Part shown: piece by piece, positions 20,141 to 31,794 of the stretch
How the letters are laid out: each line of letters opens with the position of its first letter
How positions within the stretch are numbered: the stretch's first letter is position 1
Source of the DNA: Yersinia nurmii
GTDB lineage: Bacteria > Pseudomonadota > Gammaproteobacteria > Enterobacterales > Enterobacteriaceae
Length of the DNA: 64,000 nt
Assembly: GCF_001112925.1 (NCBI RefSeq)
Contig: NZ_CPYD01000001.1
Span: 248,001-312,000, forward strand
Direction of reading: 5' to 3'
The notes under the pieces: generated by a model
Told to the model about the DNA's origin: nothing
The model's input: the letters and a program-made list of their open reading frames with translations, nothing else
The model's database searches: none
Position numbers and translations under genes: made by a program

Positions 20141-21885
20141 TGGCCAAACTGCATGCGGCTAAGCTGAGCATAGGCGCCTTGACGAGCGAGCAGCTCGCGG
20201 TGTTCCCCACGTTCGATAATGCGACCGTCTTCAATAACCAGAATTTCATCGGCTTTTTCAATAGTCGACAGACGGTGAGCAATCACCAACGAGGTGCGGT
20301 TTTTCTGCAATTCATCCAACGCCGCCTGAATGGCTCGCTCAGATTCAGTATCCAAAGCCGAAGTCGCTTCATCCAAAATCAGAATCGGACAGTCACGCAG
20401 TAATGCACGGGCAATAGCAATACGCTGGCGCTGACCACCAGAAAGCATCACGCCGTTTTCACCAATCACCGTATCCAGACCGTTATCCATTTTCTCAATA
20501 AAGTCCATGGCATAGGCCATACGCGCCGCTTTTTCTATCTCTGCGCGGGTATATTGTTCATCTCTGGCATAAGCAATGTTATTAGCGACGGTATCGTTGA
20601 ACAGATGTACGTTTTGCGAAACCAACGCCACCTGATTACGCAGAGAACTAAGTTTGTATTCCCGCAGGTCATGGCCATCCATCAGGATACTGCCGGAACT
20701 GACGTCATAAAAACGAGTAATCAAGTTAGCAATCGTTGATTTACCCGAGCCTGAACGCCCTACCAGGGCTACGGTTTTACCGGCTTCGATATGCATATTG
20801 ATATCAATCAACGCTGGCGTTTCTTTGCCTGGGTATTTAAAAGTCACATTACGGAAATCGATATCACCTTTTACGCGATCGATTTCCAGTTTGCCATCGT
20901 CCTTTTCCTGTTCCATATCCAGGATGCTAAATAACGTCTGACAGGCCGCCATACCGCGTTGGAACTGGGCATTGACGTTAGTCAGCGATTTCAACGGACG
21001 CATCAAGGCAATCATGGAAGAGAAAACCACGGTAATAGTACCGGCCGTCAGCGTTTCCATCACGCTTGGGAAACTGGCGGCATAAAGCACAAATGCCAGC
21101 GCAAATGAGGCAATCAATTGAATAATAGGATCGGAAATAGAAGAGGCAGAAACCATTTTCATACCCTGCTGACGCATCCGGTTACTCACGGTATCAAAAC
21201 GCTCGGTTTCTACTTTTTGACCGCCGAAGATCAATACTTCTTTATGTCCTTTCAGCATCTGCTCAGCGCTGGTCGTCACCTGCCCCATAGTGCTTTGCAT
21301 ATTCTTACTGATATTACGGAAACGCTTGGAAACCATGCGAATAGCGATAGAAACGATCGGCGCAATAACGATTAAAATCAGCGACAACTGCCAGCTGTAA
21401 TAAAACATCATGATAAACAGGCCGATAATCGACGCACCTTCTCTCACTACGGTAATCAATGCGCTGGAAGAAGAAGAAGCCACCTGCTCGGAATCGTAAG
21501 TAATCCGCGACAGCAATGTGCCTGTAGATTGTTGGTCGAAAAAAGATACTGGCATGCCCATCATATGGCTGAACAGACGGCGGCGCATATACATCACCAC
21601 TTTGCCCGAAACCCATGAGATACAGTAGCTGGAGATAAAACCGCTGATCCCGCGAACCAACATCAACCCGATAATGGCCAGTGGCATCCACATCAGGATA
21701 GAACTGTTCGACTTACCAAAACCATCATCCAGCAACGGTTTTAACAACGACAGCATAAAGGTATCGCTGGCCGCATTCAGAATTAGCGCTATCGCCGCAG
21801 CGATAAGACCGGTTTTAAAAGGAGCGATCATCGGCCAAAGGCGACGGAAGGTCTGCCAGGTGGAGAGATCTTTATCATTCATCAT
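20137..21885 (-). CDS. msbA: Lipid A flippase MsbA (ABC exporter)
   Basis: A 582-residue half-transporter, the same length as E. coli MsbA. It homodimerises in the inner membrane and flips core-lipid A to the periplasmic leaflet. Six membrane helices occupy residues 1-330. The nucleotide-binding domain has Walker [10 protein letters not shown], signature [16 protein letters not shown], Walker [13 protein letters not shown] and the switch histidine in VIAHRLST. The ATG at 21885 ([13 protein letters not shown]) or the next ATG could be used. It is 35 bases downstream of comEC on the same strand. Confidence 0.98.
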   Translation of the reverse strand: MMNDKDLSTWQTFRRLWPMIAPFKTGLIAAAIALILNAASDTFMLSLLKPLLDDGFGKSNSSILMWMPLAIIGLMLVRGISGFISSYCISWVSGKVVMYMRRRLFSHMMGMPVSFFDQQSTGTLLSRITYDSEQVASSSSSALITVVREGASIIGLFIMMFYYSWQLSLILIVIAPIVSIAIRMVSKRFRNISKNMQSTMGQVTTSAEQMLKGHKEVLIFGGQKVETERFDTVSNRMRQQGMKMVSASSISDPIIQLIASFALAFVLYAASFPSVMETLTAGTITVVFSSMIALMRPLKSLTNVNAQFQRGMAACQTLFSILDMEQEKDDGKLEIDRVKGDIDFRNVTFKYPGKETPALIDINMHIEAGKTVALVGRSGSGKSTIANLITRFYDVSSGSILMDGHDLREYKLSSLRNQVALVSQNVHLFNDTVANNIAYARDEQYTRAEIEKAARMAYAMDFIEKMDNGLDTVIGENGVMLSGGQRQRIAIARALLRDCPILILDEATSALDTESERAIQAALDELQKNRTSLVIAHRLSTIEKADEILVIEDGRIIERGEHRELLARQGAYAQLSRMQFGQ

Positions 21886-21920
21886 TCAAATACCAGTACC
21901 AGAAGAAATAGCGGCCTATT

Positions 21921-24218
21921 CTACTCATTATGGCCTCCAACACCAAATCGCTGGTGGTACCAACGGGGAAATAATTGTTCCCTATAGCCTTTAATCTGCC
22001 AATCATGGTCTGAAAAAGAGATACTGAGCTGCCCAGAGCGCGATGTATCACGCCAGATAATCCCATTTTCTTTGTAACGATTGATGACTTTTCTCGCTGG
22101 CAAGCGCCATTGGTTATAACGTGATGCCGATGCCACAGCTAATTCAGGCTGTACAGCGCGAAGAAAAGGAGCGATAGACGAGGTATTACTCCCATGATGT
22201 GGAACCTGTAGCAACGTAGACCGCAATTTATGGCGGGATGTTTTCACCAGCTGTCGCTCGCTTTTCCTTTCAATATCCCCGGTCAGCAGCAGGCTATGCT
22301 TGCCCTCTGAAATACGAATGACGCAGGAATCGTCATTTTGCGCATTTTCGGTCAATTGTGGCGGCCATAGCACCTCAAAATCAAGCTGCCGCCATTTCCA
22401 ACGTTCCCCTTGCCGACAAGGTAATAACGCCATATTGGATCCAATATTCTTTATCGGGAAAGGTGCCCTCACCTTTGCCATAGGAAAGGCAGCGCGAATC
22501 AAATCTAACCCACCAGAATGATCCAAATGATCATGACTCAGAATAATATGATCCACCGTTAAACCTCGCCATTTGAGATAAGGCAAAATAGCTTTTTCTG
22601 CCATACTGCCAGTCCTCCAGCGATTACCGGTATCAAATACCACCGCTCTGCTTTCCCGCTCAATAACGATGGCTAAACCATGTCCAATATCCAGCATATC
22701 AACTCGCCATCGGTGGGCATCTCGCCGTTGAGCGATAAGAATCAAATTGATGCAGAGAGCCATAACGGCAAAAGGATATAAACGCCACCACCGAAAGCGC
22801 CATATCACTACGGCTAGCCAGCCCAGACCACCAATCGCCAACGCCGTTTCGCCAGTGTGTTGCCAACCGGCCTTTAAGTTGTTTAAAGGCAACATAGCGA
22901 TCTCTAACGAGCTATTGGCCAACGACCAGAAGACTCCCGCAATTGAGGAGAAAAATGAAAATACCAATGCTATTAGCACCAAGGGAACGGTGATAAATGA
23001 CACTATTGGCATCGCCCATAAATTCGCGGGGAACGAGGATAGGCTAATGCCATGAAATAGGAGCATTTGCAACGGCATAAGCAACAACATCATCCCAAAT
23101 TGCAAATGCGTCAGGCGGAGCGGCCAAGCATAGCGATTTTTCGTTAGAAATGGGGAAAGTAGTGGAACCCAGTGCAGCCAAAACAACAAACTCAGTACTG
23201 CTATACAAGATAACCAAAAACTGTCTGATAGCAGTGTTAAAGGCTCGCTAAGCAATATCAGTGCCACCGCCCATAGCCAAACCTGCCAAGGGCTGGATAG
23301 AACGCCAAACAGCCGTAAAGCTAACCACAGCGTTAAAACCAATCCTGCCCGCAATGCCGGTGGATTAGCACCCGCCAGCCAGACATAGGTTAATGCGAGT
23401 AGCCACCCGGTGAGTAATGGCAATAAGGGGGCGATCCAGCGCGTTGGAAATAAATATTGAATCGCTCTCGCTAATAAACGACCAAACAACGCCGCCATAA
23501 CAATATGTAGACCCGAAATAGCCATAAGATGCGCAGTGCCAGTTTTTCGCAAAGTCTCCCACTGCTGTGGTGATAATTCCCCCCGCTCACCAAAAGCCAG
23601 CGCTAATAGCAAAGGTCTCTGACTATAGGACTGCAATTGCCGATCTGTCCTAGAGATGATTTCTTGCCGTAAATGACAATTCTCCTCCAACATCCGCCCA
23701 GTGATAATCCGCCCGGTAAGAGGCTGTCGATTGGCCATTGCCCAACGTTGGCTATCGAACCCACCTTCATTAAGCAAGCTGTGTACTGGCCTCATGCGGA
23801 TCTTTAGCTGCCAACGCTGTCCGGAACAGGATTCAGGCAATGTTTTTGGCCAATGGACCGAAACAGAAACCGGTGGAAAGACTCGCCGACCATCTGCCTG
23901 CTCGATTTTCAATAACTTTCTGGCTTTCTCCCCCCTATGGCTAACTAAAGAAATGCTGGTGACAGTAGCAACGATCAACTTATCTCCCTGCACCATATGC
24001 TCTATTTGATTCACCAGACTGGCAGCCTGCCAGTTCCCCCATAAAAAGCCCAATATTGACAAAGCCGCGAACCGAGCGTTTTTATCACCGCTAAGCCACA
24101 GGATAATTGCGGTAAGCAGCATTAATAACACCGGCACAAAACCCGCCAAGCGTGGGATAAACATCAGAGGTAGCAAACCTATAATTAACGCCCCTGCACA
24201 TCGATCGATTGATAACAC
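21921..24218 (-). CDS. comEC: ComEC/Rec2-family DNA internalisation protein (YcaI)
   Basis: A 765-residue polytopic inner-membrane protein of the ComEC family, the channel for single-stranded DNA in natural transformation. It has N-terminal helices and an OB-type soluble region. The competence domain begins around the typical GTAHLMAISGLHIVM and contains many helices. A C-terminal metallo-beta-lactamase domain carries SHDHLDHSGGLD, LLTGDIE and PHHGSNTSS. All key motifs are intact and the length is full, so the gene looks functional although enterobacteria rarely show natural competence. It lies upstream of msbA, as in E. coli. Confidence 0.94.
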   Translation of the reverse strand: MLSIDRCAGALIIGLLPLMFIPRLAGFVPVLLMLLTAIILWLSGDKNARFAALSILGFLWGNWQAASLVNQIEHMVQGDKLIVATVTSISLVSHRGEKARKLLKIEQADGRRVFPPVSVSVHWPKTLPESCSGQRWQLKIRMRPVHSLLNEGGFDSQRWAMANRQPLTGRIITGRMLEENCHLRQEIISRTDRQLQSYSQRPLLLALAFGERGELSPQQWETLRKTGTAHLMAISGLHIVMAALFGRLLARAIQYLFPTRWIAPLLPLLTGWLLALTYVWLAGANPPALRAGLVLTLWLALRLFGVLSSPWQVWLWAVALILLSEPLTLLSDSFWLSCIAVLSLLFWLHWVPLLSPFLTKNRYAWPLRLTHLQFGMMLLLMPLQMLLFHGISLSSFPANLWAMPIVSFITVPLVLIALVFSFFSSIAGVFWSLANSSLEIAMLPLNNLKAGWQHTGETALAIGGLGWLAVVIWRFRWWRLYPFAVMALCINLILIAQRRDAHRWRVDMLDIGHGLAIVIERESRAVVFDTGNRWRTGSMAEKAILPYLKWRGLTVDHIILSHDHLDHSGGLDLIRAAFPMAKVRAPFPIKNIGSNMALLPCRQGERWKWRQLDFEVLWPPQLTENAQNDDSCVIRISEGKHSLLLTGDIERKSERQLVKTSRHKLRSTLLQVPHHGSNTSSIAPFLRAVQPELAVASASRYNQWRLPARKVINRYKENGIIWRDTSRSGQLSISFSDHDWQIKGYREQLFPRWYHQRFGVGGHNE

Positions 24219-24587
24219 AGTAAAAAACCATCCTTTAATAATTGGCTATTGGTCTTTTCACAGCATCCTGCCGCTAAGCGTATTTTCAGTATTAAAGCGT
24301 GCTTTACCAGCATCAAGGCTAAAGCCTCCGAGGAGCCTCGAAAGCTAGTTTCAGCGGTTGCAGATACCCAAATAGAATTGCGACAAACTTCAAAATATAG
24401 TGGCTAGTTAGAAAGAAATAACGCGAGGAAAATACCGGATGATTGGATTAACTCAGAGTGAGATTGAATACTGGGGAAACATTAAATTAAAAACGCGTTC
24501 TTAATTCAGTGCAGGATAATTGGGCTGGAAATAAAGACGGTATTAGGCTGAGAGATTTTTATCAAAACGCGATAATTATAAAAAGAA
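24219..24587. other. Intergenic region comEC-ihfB
   Basis: About 370 bases with no recognised gene. It should contain the comEC promoter on the minus strand. A 21-codon plus-strand frame at 24439 has GAGGA nine bases upstream (MIGLTQSEIEYWGN at its start), but nothing known resembles it and I do not call it. Confidence 0.4.
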
Positions 24588-24612
24588 AAACGGTGCCATA
24601 AAGGCACCGTTT
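24588..24612 (-). terminator. Terminator after ihfB
   Basis: A ten-base stem AAACGGTGCC/GGCACCGTTT with an ATAAA loop, followed on the minus strand by TTTTCTTTTT. It lies 41 bases past the ihfB stop. Confidence 0.85.
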
Positions 24613-24652
24613 CATATTTTCACAAGTAATAACCCGGCTGGTTGCGAACAAC

Positions 24653-24937
24653 TTAACCGTAGATATTAGCGCGATCGCGTAATTCTTTACCCGGCTTAAA
24701 GTGCGGAACGTATTTACCTTCCAACTCTACTTTGTCGCCAGTTTTCGGATTACGACCAACACGCGGAGCACGGTAGTGAAGAGAAAAACTGCCAAATCCG
24801 CGGATCTCAATGCGCTCACCTTCGGCTAATGTTCCAGCCATATGTTCAAGCATTTCTTTCACTGCATCCTCAACGGCCTTCGCCGGTACATGAGATTGCT
24901 GGCCAGCAAGTCTTTCAATAAGTTCAGACTTGGTCAT
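24653..24937 (-). CDS. ihfB: Integration host factor subunit beta
   Basis: A 94-residue HU/IHF-fold protein that pairs with IhfA and bends DNA sharply at specific sites, acting in recombination, replication and transcription. Near-identity to E. coli IhfB includes [18 protein letters not shown] and the beta-arm proline in GRNPKTGD. It follows rpsA by 60 bases on the same strand, the conserved cmk-rpsA-ihfB arrangement. Confidence 0.98.
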   Translation of the reverse strand: MTKSELIERLAGQQSHVPAKAVEDAVKEMLEHMAGTLAEGERIEIRGFGSFSLHYRAPRVGRNPKTGDKVELEGKYVPHFKPGKELRDRANIYG

Positions 24938-24997
24938 ATTACCTCCAAGCTTTGCAGCTAAACTACCGTATAGGGGCGGAGAAACCGCCCCCCGTTA

Positions 24998-26671
24998 TTA
25001 CTCGCCTTTTGCAGCTTTGAACGCTTCAGCCATAGCGTTAGAGAAGTTGCTTTCTTCTGGCTTACTGTTAACAGTAGCGATTGCATCTTTCTCATCAGCT
25101 TCGTCTTTCGCACGAACAGACAGGCTAATTACGCGGTTTTTACGGTCAACGCCAGTATATTTGGCTTCAACTTCATCACCTACGTTCAGTACCAGCGTTG
25201 CATCTTCAACGCGGTCACGAGTTGCTTCAGAAGCACGCAGGTAACCTTCTACGCCGCCTGCCAATTCAACTGTAGCACCTTTAGCGTCAACTGCAGTTAC
25301 TTTACCAGTAACAATAGCACCTTTCTTGTTCATAGACAGGTAGTTATTGAACGGGTCTTCTGCCAGTTGTTTCACGCCCAGGGAGATGCGCTCGCGCTCT
25401 GCGTCAACTTGCAGAACAACAGCTGCGATTTCGTCGCCTTTCTTGTATTCACGAACTGCTTCTTCGCCTGCAACGTTCCAGGAGATGTCAGACAGGTGAA
25501 CCAGGCCGTCGATGCCGCCGTCCAGGCCGATGAAGATACCGAAGTCAGTGATAGACTTGATTTTACCTTCAACGCGGTCGTTTTTGTTGTGAGTTTCTGC
25601 AAACAGCTGCCATGGGTTAGATTTACACTGTTTCAGGCCCAGAGAGATACGACGACGTTCTTCATCGATGTCCAGAACCATAACTTCCACTACGTCGCCT
25701 ACGTTAACAACTTTAGACGGGTGAATGTTTTTGTTGGTCCAATCCATTTCAGAAACGTGTACCAGACCTTCAACGCCTTCTTCGATTTCTACGAAGCAGC
25801 CGTAATCAGTCAGGTTGGTTACACGACCAGTCAGCTTAGTGCTTTCTGGGTAACGTTTAGCGATAGCAACCCATGGATCTTCGCCCAGCTGTTTCAAGCC
25901 CAGGGATACACGAGTACGTTCGCGGTCGAACTTCAGCACTTTAACAGTGATTTCGTCGCCCACATTGACGATTTCGCTTGGATGCTTAACGCGTTTCCAA
26001 GCCATGTCAGTAATGTGCAGCAAGCCATCAACGCCGCCCAGATCAACGAATGCACCGTAGTCAGTCAGGTTCTTAACGATACCTTTAACTTCCATGCCTT
26101 CTTGCAGGTTTTCCAGCAGTTGATCGCGTTCTGCGCTGTTTTCTGATTCGATAACGGCACGACGAGAAACAACTACGTTGTTGCGTTTCTGATCCAGCTT
26201 GATGACTTTGAACTCAAGCTCTTTGCCTTCCAGATGCAGAGTATCGCGAACTGGACGCACGTCAACCAGTGAACCTGGCAGGAACGCACGGATGCCGTTC
26301 AGTTCGACTGTGAAGCCGCCCTTAACTTTACCGTTAATCACGCCGATTACAGTTGCAGCAACTTCGAAAGCTTTTTCCAGAGTCAGCCATGCTTCGTGAC
26401 GCTTAGCTTTCTCACGGGACAGCTGAGTTTCACCGAAGCCATCTTCAACAGCGTCCAGTGCAACGTCAACTTCGTCGCCAACCTGAATTTCCAGTTCGCC
26501 TTGCGCGTTCTTGAACTGTTCTGCTGGAATTGCTGATTCGGATTTCAGACCGGCGTCAACCAGTACGATATCTTTATCGATAGAAACAACAACACCACGG
26601 ACGATAGAGCCCGGACGTGTTTCAATTGTTTTCAGGGATTCTTCAAAGAGTTGAGCAAAAGATTCTGTCAT
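24998..26671 (-). CDS. rpsA: 30S ribosomal protein S1
   Basis: A 557-residue protein with six S1 OB-fold repeats, the first two binding the ribosome and the rest mRNA. It is needed to initiate translation on most mRNAs, especially those lacking strong Shine-Dalgarno sequences. The repeats are visible as recurring GxVxxITDxGxFVxLxGGxxGLxHxSD patterns, for example [19 protein letters not shown] and [20 protein letters not shown]. Length matches E. coli. A predicted autoregulated leader lies upstream. Confidence 0.98.
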   Translation of the reverse strand: MTESFAQLFEESLKTIETRPGSIVRGVVVSIDKDIVLVDAGLKSESAIPAEQFKNAQGELEIQVGDEVDVALDAVEDGFGETQLSREKAKRHEAWLTLEKAFEVAATVIGVINGKVKGGFTVELNGIRAFLPGSLVDVRPVRDTLHLEGKELEFKVIKLDQKRNNVVVSRRAVIESENSAERDQLLENLQEGMEVKGIVKNLTDYGAFVDLGGVDGLLHITDMAWKRVKHPSEIVNVGDEITVKVLKFDRERTRVSLGLKQLGEDPWVAIAKRYPESTKLTGRVTNLTDYGCFVEIEEGVEGLVHVSEMDWTNKNIHPSKVVNVGDVVEVMVLDIDEERRRISLGLKQCKSNPWQLFAETHNKNDRVEGKIKSITDFGIFIGLDGGIDGLVHLSDISWNVAGEEAVREYKKGDEIAAVVLQVDAERERISLGVKQLAEDPFNNYLSMNKKGAIVTGKVTAVDAKGATVELAGGVEGYLRASEATRDRVEDATLVLNVGDEVEAKYTGVDRKNRVISLSVRAKDEADEKDAIATVNSKPEESNFSNAMAEAFKAAKGE

Positions 26672-26826
26672 GTTAATAATCTTCAGGATTCTTAAGTTTA
26701 ACGTCCATCGGGCATCCTGCCTAATGGGGTTGTTTCACATGCCTCGCCGTCCATCCTTGGCAGTAAGGTTAATTTGCCCTTTAATAACAAGTTATTAAGA
26801 GCTTGGTTCTTGCTACGCTGACGTTA
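26672..26826 (-). promoter_or_regulatory. rpsA leader, likely S1 autoregulatory region
   Basis: The 155 bases between cmk and rpsA include several GGA-containing potential stem-loops on the minus strand but no strong Shine-Dalgarno sequence next to the rpsA ATG (the best is GAAGAT). This is what is known for the self-regulated E. coli rpsA translation start. Structure was not computed. Confidence 0.45.
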
Positions 26827-27516
26827 TTAACACGACGGCAACGCTAAAACTTTTTGGGCATACGCCAGCGCTTGTTCAATCACCTGCTCGATGGACATAC
26901 TGGTTGAATCCAGTATTAACGCATCGGCCGCGGGTACTAAAGGCGCTATAGACCGATTACGATCGCGATCATCTCGCTCCTGTATCTCGGCTAAAAGACG
27001 TTCAAAGTTAACATTAAAGCCCTTTTCCTGCAACTGTAGCATGCGTCTGTGTGCTCGTTCTTCCGAACTGGCATCAAGAAATATCTTCACTGGCGCATCG
27101 GGAAACACTACGGTCCCCATATCTCTGCCGTCTGCAATCAGACCCGGCGCTTCGCGAAATGCCCGCTGACGGCGCAACAGCGCCTCACGAACACGCGGGA
27201 AAGCAGCAGCCTGAGAGGCGGTATTACCAACAGTTTCAGTGCGGATAGCATTACTGACATCCTCACCTTCAAGAATAACGCGTAATTCCCCGTTTTCTGC
27301 GACAAAACGGACGTCGAGATGGGCGGCAAGTGGAACCAGTGCCTCTTCGGTGCTGATATCGACCTGATGATGCAAGGCGGCCAAGGCTAAAACGCGGTAA
27401 ATTGCACCTGAATCCAGTAAACGCCATTTCAGCGTTTCAGCCAGTGCTTTACACAGCGTGCCTTTGCCTGCACCACTCGGTCCATCAACGGTTATCACCG
27501 GGGCTATCGCCGTCAT
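26827..27516 (-). CDS. cmk: Cytidylate kinase
   Basis: A 229-residue P-loop kinase that phosphorylates CMP and dCMP to the diphosphates. The P-loop is [16 protein letters not shown] near residues 10-25. The CMP-binding insert and the [19 protein letters not shown] lid-side sequence are present. It is the first gene of the cmk-rpsA-ihfB cluster, and its own promoter should lie in 27517-27777. Confidence 0.97.
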   Translation of the reverse strand: MTAIAPVITVDGPSGAGKGTLCKALAETLKWRLLDSGAIYRVLALAALHHQVDISTEEALVPLAAHLDVRFVAENGELRVILEGEDVSNAIRTETVGNTASQAAAFPRVREALLRRQRAFREAPGLIADGRDMGTVVFPDAPVKIFLDASSEERAHRRMLQLQEKGFNVNFERLLAEIQERDDRDRNRSIAPLVPAADALILDSTSMSIEQVIEQALAYAQKVLALPSC

Positions 27517-27777
27517 TTCTCTCTCCTTTCGGTAGGCAAAACCTCTTGTCTACCCAATCGGGTAAACACAGGTGCGACATTATACGCCGCATCTGCGAGA
27601 ACTGTTACCCTGCGAGGTGTGGTTGCTGAAAATAAAACCACACCTCGTAGATTAAGTTTAGGAAAAATTGATGTGTTTTGCTGAATATATTTTCTATTTG
27701 TATAAATGGGAAGGTTATCCCGCCCATTTATTAATAAGAAGCATACTTTAATAAAAACCGTGCTTAAACCAGCAGAA

Positions 27778-29064
27778 TCACGCGGTTTGACTTAAGCGAG
27801 CCAACTGTTCGAAATAGTCAGGAAAGGTTTTTGCGGTACATTTGGGATCGAGAATAGTGACCAGCGTATCCGATAGCGCCACCAGCGAGAAACACATCGC
27901 CATACGATGATCGTTATAAGTGCCGATCTCTGCCGCGATCAGCTGTGCAGGTGGGATCACGCGAATATAGTCGTGGCCTTCTTCCACTTCTGCGCCAACT
28001 TTACGCAGTTCAGTAGCCATGGCTGCCAGACGATCGGTTTCTTTTACCCTCCAGTTATAAATATTACGAATGATTGTTGGCCCTTCGGCAAACAACGCAG
28101 TGGTAGCAATGGTCATCGCCGCATCGGGAATATGGTTCATGTCCATATCGATGCCTCGTAATTCCCCACGGCTACATTCGATATAATCATCACCCCAACG
28201 GATGATTGCACCCATTTTTTCCAATACGTCAGCAAATTTGGTATCACCCTGCACGCTTTTCTTACCGATTCCGGTCACACGCACAGTGCCGCCTTTAATC
28301 GCTGCCGCAGCGAGGAAGTAAGAGGCAGAGGACGCATCCCCTTCGACCAAATATTCACCCGGCGAACGATAAGTTTGGCCGCCGGCAATATGGAATATCT
28401 GATAGTTTTCGTGCGTCACTTCAACGCCAAAACTTTGCATTAAATGTAAAGTAATATCGATATAAGGTTTGGAAACCAAATCGCCCTGAATACGAATTTG
28501 CGTATCCTGCTCAGCCAAAGGTGCTGCCATCAACAGCGCTGTCAAGAACTGGCTGGATACGCTGCCGTCAACGGCCAGCTCGCCGCCACGGAAACCGCCG
28601 CGAATACGCAGTGGCGGATAATTTTCCTGTTCCAGATAATCAATCTGCGCGCCGCCCTGACGCAATGCATCCACCAAATGGCCAATTGGGCGTTCTTTCA
28701 TACGCGGCTCGCCGGTTAATACCACATCACCGTGGCTCAGGCACAAAGCCGCAGCCAGTGGGCGCATTGCGGTGCCTGCATTACCGAGGAACAGCTCTAC
28801 CGGATCAGCGACCAACAGTGGCCCCCCCAATCCGTCAACCTCACACTGAGTGCGATCGGCGGAAAGACGATAAGTAACGCCCAGAGTTTTCAGGGCATTC
28901 AGCATATGGCGAATATCATCACTATCTAACAGATTGTTTAGCCGGGTTGTCCCCTCAGCCAGTGCAGCCAGCAGCAGGGCGCGATTAGACACACTTTTGG
29001 AGCCGGGAAGATTAACGGTGCCGTCAATCAGCGCGATGGGTTGTAACGTCAGGGATTCCAGCAT
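27778..29064 (-). CDS. aroA: 5-enolpyruvylshikimate-3-phosphate synthase
   Basis: A 428-residue EPSP synthase of the shikimate pathway, joining shikimate-3-phosphate and PEP. The two signatures are [18 protein letters not shown] and the active-site loop [13 protein letters not shown], with the [10 protein letters not shown] segment after it. The GTAMRP form (glycine at the glyphosate-contact position) is the class I, glyphosate-sensitive type. I chose the ATG at 29064 ([12 protein letters not shown]) with GGAGAG upstream; the frame extends to 29142, but those 26 residues have no family counterpart. It is 140 bases downstream of serC, the classic serC-aroA operon. Confidence 0.97.
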   Translation of the reverse strand: MLESLTLQPIALIDGTVNLPGSKSVSNRALLLAALAEGTTRLNNLLDSDDIRHMLNALKTLGVTYRLSADRTQCEVDGLGGPLLVADPVELFLGNAGTAMRPLAAALCLSHGDVVLTGEPRMKERPIGHLVDALRQGGAQIDYLEQENYPPLRIRGGFRGGELAVDGSVSSQFLTALLMAAPLAEQDTQIRIQGDLVSKPYIDITLHLMQSFGVEVTHENYQIFHIAGGQTYRSPGEYLVEGDASSASYFLAAAAIKGGTVRVTGIGKKSVQGDTKFADVLEKMGAIIRWGDDYIECSRGELRGIDMDMNHIPDAAMTIATTALFAEGPTIIRNIYNWRVKETDRLAAMATELRKVGAEVEEGHDYIRVIPPAQLIAAEIGTYNDHRMAMCFSLVALSDTLVTILDPKCTAKTFPDYFEQLARLSQTA

Positions 29065-29204
29065 GGGAAAAACACTCTCCAGTCTTCTATTAATCAACAA
29101 CCCCGGATTAACGGGGCTGTTTTGAGGCAAAAATGGCGGCATATTACCGCTAAAAACATCGGGAAAGTAACTGCCGATAAAGCAGGAAATCCCCTGAAAC
29201 GCGA

Positions 29205-30290
29205 TCAGGCATGGCGACGTTCAAAGTCAGCCATAAAATCAGTTAATACTTTAACGCCTTCAATCGGCATAGCGTTATAAATGGACGCCCGCATACCACC
29301 AGCAACCCGATGGCCTTTCAACGCTTGCAGGCCTACCGCTTCGGCTTCAGTGAGGAAAACGTCATCCAGTTCCGGTTTAGCCAGTTGGAACGGAATATTC
29401 ATCCAGGAACGGTTGGCCGCGGTCACCTGATTGCGATAAAAATCGCTGCTATCGATAGCACTATAAAGTAATTCGGCTTTGGCGCGGTTACGTTTTTCCA
29501 TTTCCACCAGGCCGCCTTGCTCTTTCAACCACTTAAAGACCATGCCGGAAAGATACCAAGCGAAGGTTGGCGGCGTATTGAACATGGAATCATTCTTCGC
29601 CAAGACCTGATAATCCAAAATAGAAGGCAAATCTTTGTGCGCGTTGCCCAGCAGGTCTTCACGGACGATAACCAACGTCAAACCCGCTGGACCGATATTC
29701 TTCTGTGCGCCAGCGTAAATCAGGCCATAGCGGCTGATATCGATAGGACGGGAAAGAATCGATGAGGAATAATCAGCCACCACGATTTTATCGCCAAAAT
29801 CGGGATCTTCATGGATCGCTACGCCGTCAATAGTTTCGTTCGGGCAATAATGGACATAGGCTGCATTCGCGCTTAACGGCCATTGGCTCATAGGCAGAAC
29901 GCCGGTGAGACCATCAATTTGTGTTTTAATATCAATTACATTTGGCGTGCAATATTTCTGTGCTTCATTAATGGCACTGTGTGCCCAATAGCCGCCATCG
30001 ATGTAATCTGCCGAGGTTTTATCACCGAGCAGATTCTGCGGCACTGCGGCAAATTGCGCTCTGGCTCCGCCGTGACAAAACAGCACTTTATAATTATCAG
30101 GAATTTTCAACAGATCGCGCAGATCCTGTTCGGACTGCTCGGCCACTTGAATGAATTCTTTGCTGCGATGGCTGATTTCCATTACTGAAGTGCCAATACC
30201 ATGCCAGTTACATAATTCTTGTTGTGCACGACGCAGAACTTCCACCGGCAGCATTGCTGGGCCAGCGCTAAAATTGTAAACCTGTGTCAT
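29205..30290 (-). CDS. serC: Phosphoserine/phosphohydroxythreonine aminotransferase
   Basis: A 361-residue PLP-dependent aminotransferase acting in serine biosynthesis and in pyridoxal phosphate synthesis. The PLP lysine is in [13 protein letters not shown] near residue 197. [12 protein letters not shown] forms part of the cofactor site. The N-terminus [15 protein letters not shown] is typical. It is the first gene of the serC-aroA operon; in E. coli the operon is Lrp and CRP controlled, which I cannot confirm from motifs here. Confidence 0.97.
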   Translation of the reverse strand: MTQVYNFSAGPAMLPVEVLRRAQQELCNWHGIGTSVMEISHRSKEFIQVAEQSEQDLRDLLKIPDNYKVLFCHGGARAQFAAVPQNLLGDKTSADYIDGGYWAHSAINEAQKYCTPNVIDIKTQIDGLTGVLPMSQWPLSANAAYVHYCPNETIDGVAIHEDPDFGDKIVVADYSSSILSRPIDISRYGLIYAGAQKNIGPAGLTLVIVREDLLGNAHKDLPSILDYQVLAKNDSMFNTPPTFAWYLSGMVFKWLKEQGGLVEMEKRNRAKAELLYSAIDSSDFYRNQVTAANRSWMNIPFQLAKPELDDVFLTEAEAVGLQALKGHRVAGGMRASIYNAMPIEGVKVLTDFMADFERRHA

Positions 30291-30564
30291 TTCCCCTCAC
30301 CGCTTTCACTGAGATAAACATCGTTTTAACCCATACATCGGTTTTATCATTCGCATTCAACGGCTGCAACGCTTATTCATCCAGAAAGTCGAAAGCGTCC
30401 CGGCGTTTTATAGCGATTCGCGCGTCTTTCGGCATGTTATGCAGAATTACTTACTGAAAGTTAATGACTATGCGACGCGCGACGCGATAGATAACTCAAT
30501 TTGCGCATGAATGACGTCAGGTGCGGGTTAGCGGCGGGTTTCGGTGCAAAAAAGGATTCGAGGT
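30291..30564. other. serC upstream region
   Basis: About 270 bases between serC and the terminator of the upstream asparaginase gene, both on the minus strand. It must hold the serC promoter. I see no gene, no tRNA and no convincing operator. Confidence 0.5.
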
Positions 30565-30587
30565 AAAAAGGGGCAGCGATCTGCCCC
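30565..30587 (-). terminator. Terminator after the asparaginase gene
   Basis: A seven-base GC-rich stem GGGGCAG/CTGCCCC with a four-base loop, followed by TTTTT on the minus strand, 20 bases past the stop. Confidence 0.85.
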
Positions 30588-30607
30588 GAATGAATAAAAT
30601 GAACGAC

Positions 30608-31645
30608 TTAGTAAGTCAGGAACATTTTTTGAATTTCCTGCGGATTTTTGGTCTGCGTTAAGGCTAATTGCAGCAATACGCGAGCTTTTTGTGGATTCAA
30701 CAGGCCAGAAGCCACAAAACCGTACTTGGTATCGTCAACTTCAGCATCTTGCGTGGTAGAACCGGTTGGTACGCGAGAAGAACGAACCACGGCTACGCCA
30801 TTGTGTGCAGCAGTTGCCAAAGTGTCGAAGAGACTATGGTACATGTTGCCATTACCCACACCGGCGCTGACGATGCCCTGATAACCCTCGGCGATAAAGG
30901 CTTTGGCTGGAAGATCGGAGGCGTTGGCATAGCTATAAACAATGCCAACTTTCGGCAAGGTAGTCAGTTTGCTGACGTCAAACGGAGTTTGTTTATGTTC
31001 GCTAGCGTGCAGGTAATTCACTTTACCGTCATGGATCAAGCCGACGGTGCCGGTGTTTGGTGACTGGAAGGTCTGTACTGAAGTGGTGCTGGTCTTGGTC
31101 ACATCACGGCCATCCAATACCACATCATTCATTGCCACCAATACGCCACGCTTGGCTGACTGCGGATCGCTGGCAACAACCACTGCGTTATAAAGATTCA
31201 GTGGGCCATCAGCTCCCATTGCTGTCGCAGGGCGCATTGCGCCAACTACAACCACAGGTTTATCACATTTTACCGTCAGATCGAGGAAGTAAGCCGTTTC
31301 TTCCAGAGTATCGGTGCCGTGAGTAATCACAAAACCATCGGTTTTTGCACAGTCTGCATTGATTCTCTTAGCCAGTTTCAACCAGACATCGTCATTCATG
31401 TCTTGGGAACCGATATTGACCAATTGCTCGCCATGTACGTTGGCAATGTTTTTGATTTCCGGAACTGCATTAACCAAGGCATCCACACCAATTTTCCCCG
31501 CGGTGTAGTTGGATTTGGTGGCTGAATCGCCGCCGCCAGCAATGGTGCCACCGGTAGCTAACAGCGTAATATTCGGCATAGCCAGTGCCGAACCACTCAT
31601 CCCTGCCAAAATCCCTGCCAAAACGGTTAATTTTAAAGACTTCAT
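30608..31645 (-). CDS. ansB: Periplasmic L-asparaginase II
   Basis: A 345-residue exported asparaginase that hydrolyses asparagine to aspartate and ammonia. A Sec signal peptide ends SGSALA before MPNITLLATGGTIAGG, which contains the nucleophilic threonine. The second signature THGTDTLEETA carries the other catalytic threonine and aspartate. I start at the ATG at 31645 (MKSLKLTV), with AGGGAG eight bases upstream; the frame runs 17 codons further, but that part precedes the signal peptide and is not typical. In E. coli ansB is induced without oxygen through FNR and CRP. A TGTGA half-site (31737-31741) lies upstream, but its partner half is poor. Confidence 0.95.
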   Translation of the reverse strand: MKSLKLTVLAGILAGMSGSALAMPNITLLATGGTIAGGGDSATKSNYTAGKIGVDALVNAVPEIKNIANVHGEQLVNIGSQDMNDDVWLKLAKRINADCAKTDGFVITHGTDTLEETAYFLDLTVKCDKPVVVVGAMRPATAMGADGPLNLYNAVVVASDPQSAKRGVLVAMNDVVLDGRDVTKTSTTSVQTFQSPNTGTVGLIHDGKVNYLHASEHKQTPFDVSKLTTLPKVGIVYSYANASDLPAKAFIAEGYQGIVSAGVGNGNMYHSLFDTLATAAHNGVAVVRSSRVPTGSTTQDAEVDDTKYGFVASGLLNPQKARVLLQLALTQTKNPQEIQKMFLTY

Positions 31646-31794
31646 CTTGCCAACTCCCTTTCTTATAAATGAATGAATTATCCGGTAAATCCACACAAAT
31701 ACTGTGACATATATTGTGCTTTAGGAATACATGGAGCTATCGGCCAAAACCCCGTATGATTGCGCGTTTTTAGTACGGTCAAAAAGTGAATAAC

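Noticed and set aside
24439-24504. Twenty-one-codon frame with GAGGA upstream between comEC and ihfB
   Set aside because: Short, with no resemblance to a known small protein and no promoter or terminator that would make it a gene.
25367-26146. 259-codon plus-strand frame opposite rpsA
   Set aside because: It is a codon-bias shadow of a highly expressed gene; the repeated Phe/Val/Asn pattern mirrors the S1 repeats.
31700-31760. CRP site upstream of the asparaginase gene
   Set aside because: Only one TGTGA half is good (TGTGA-N6-TTGTG), so it is not strong enough to call.
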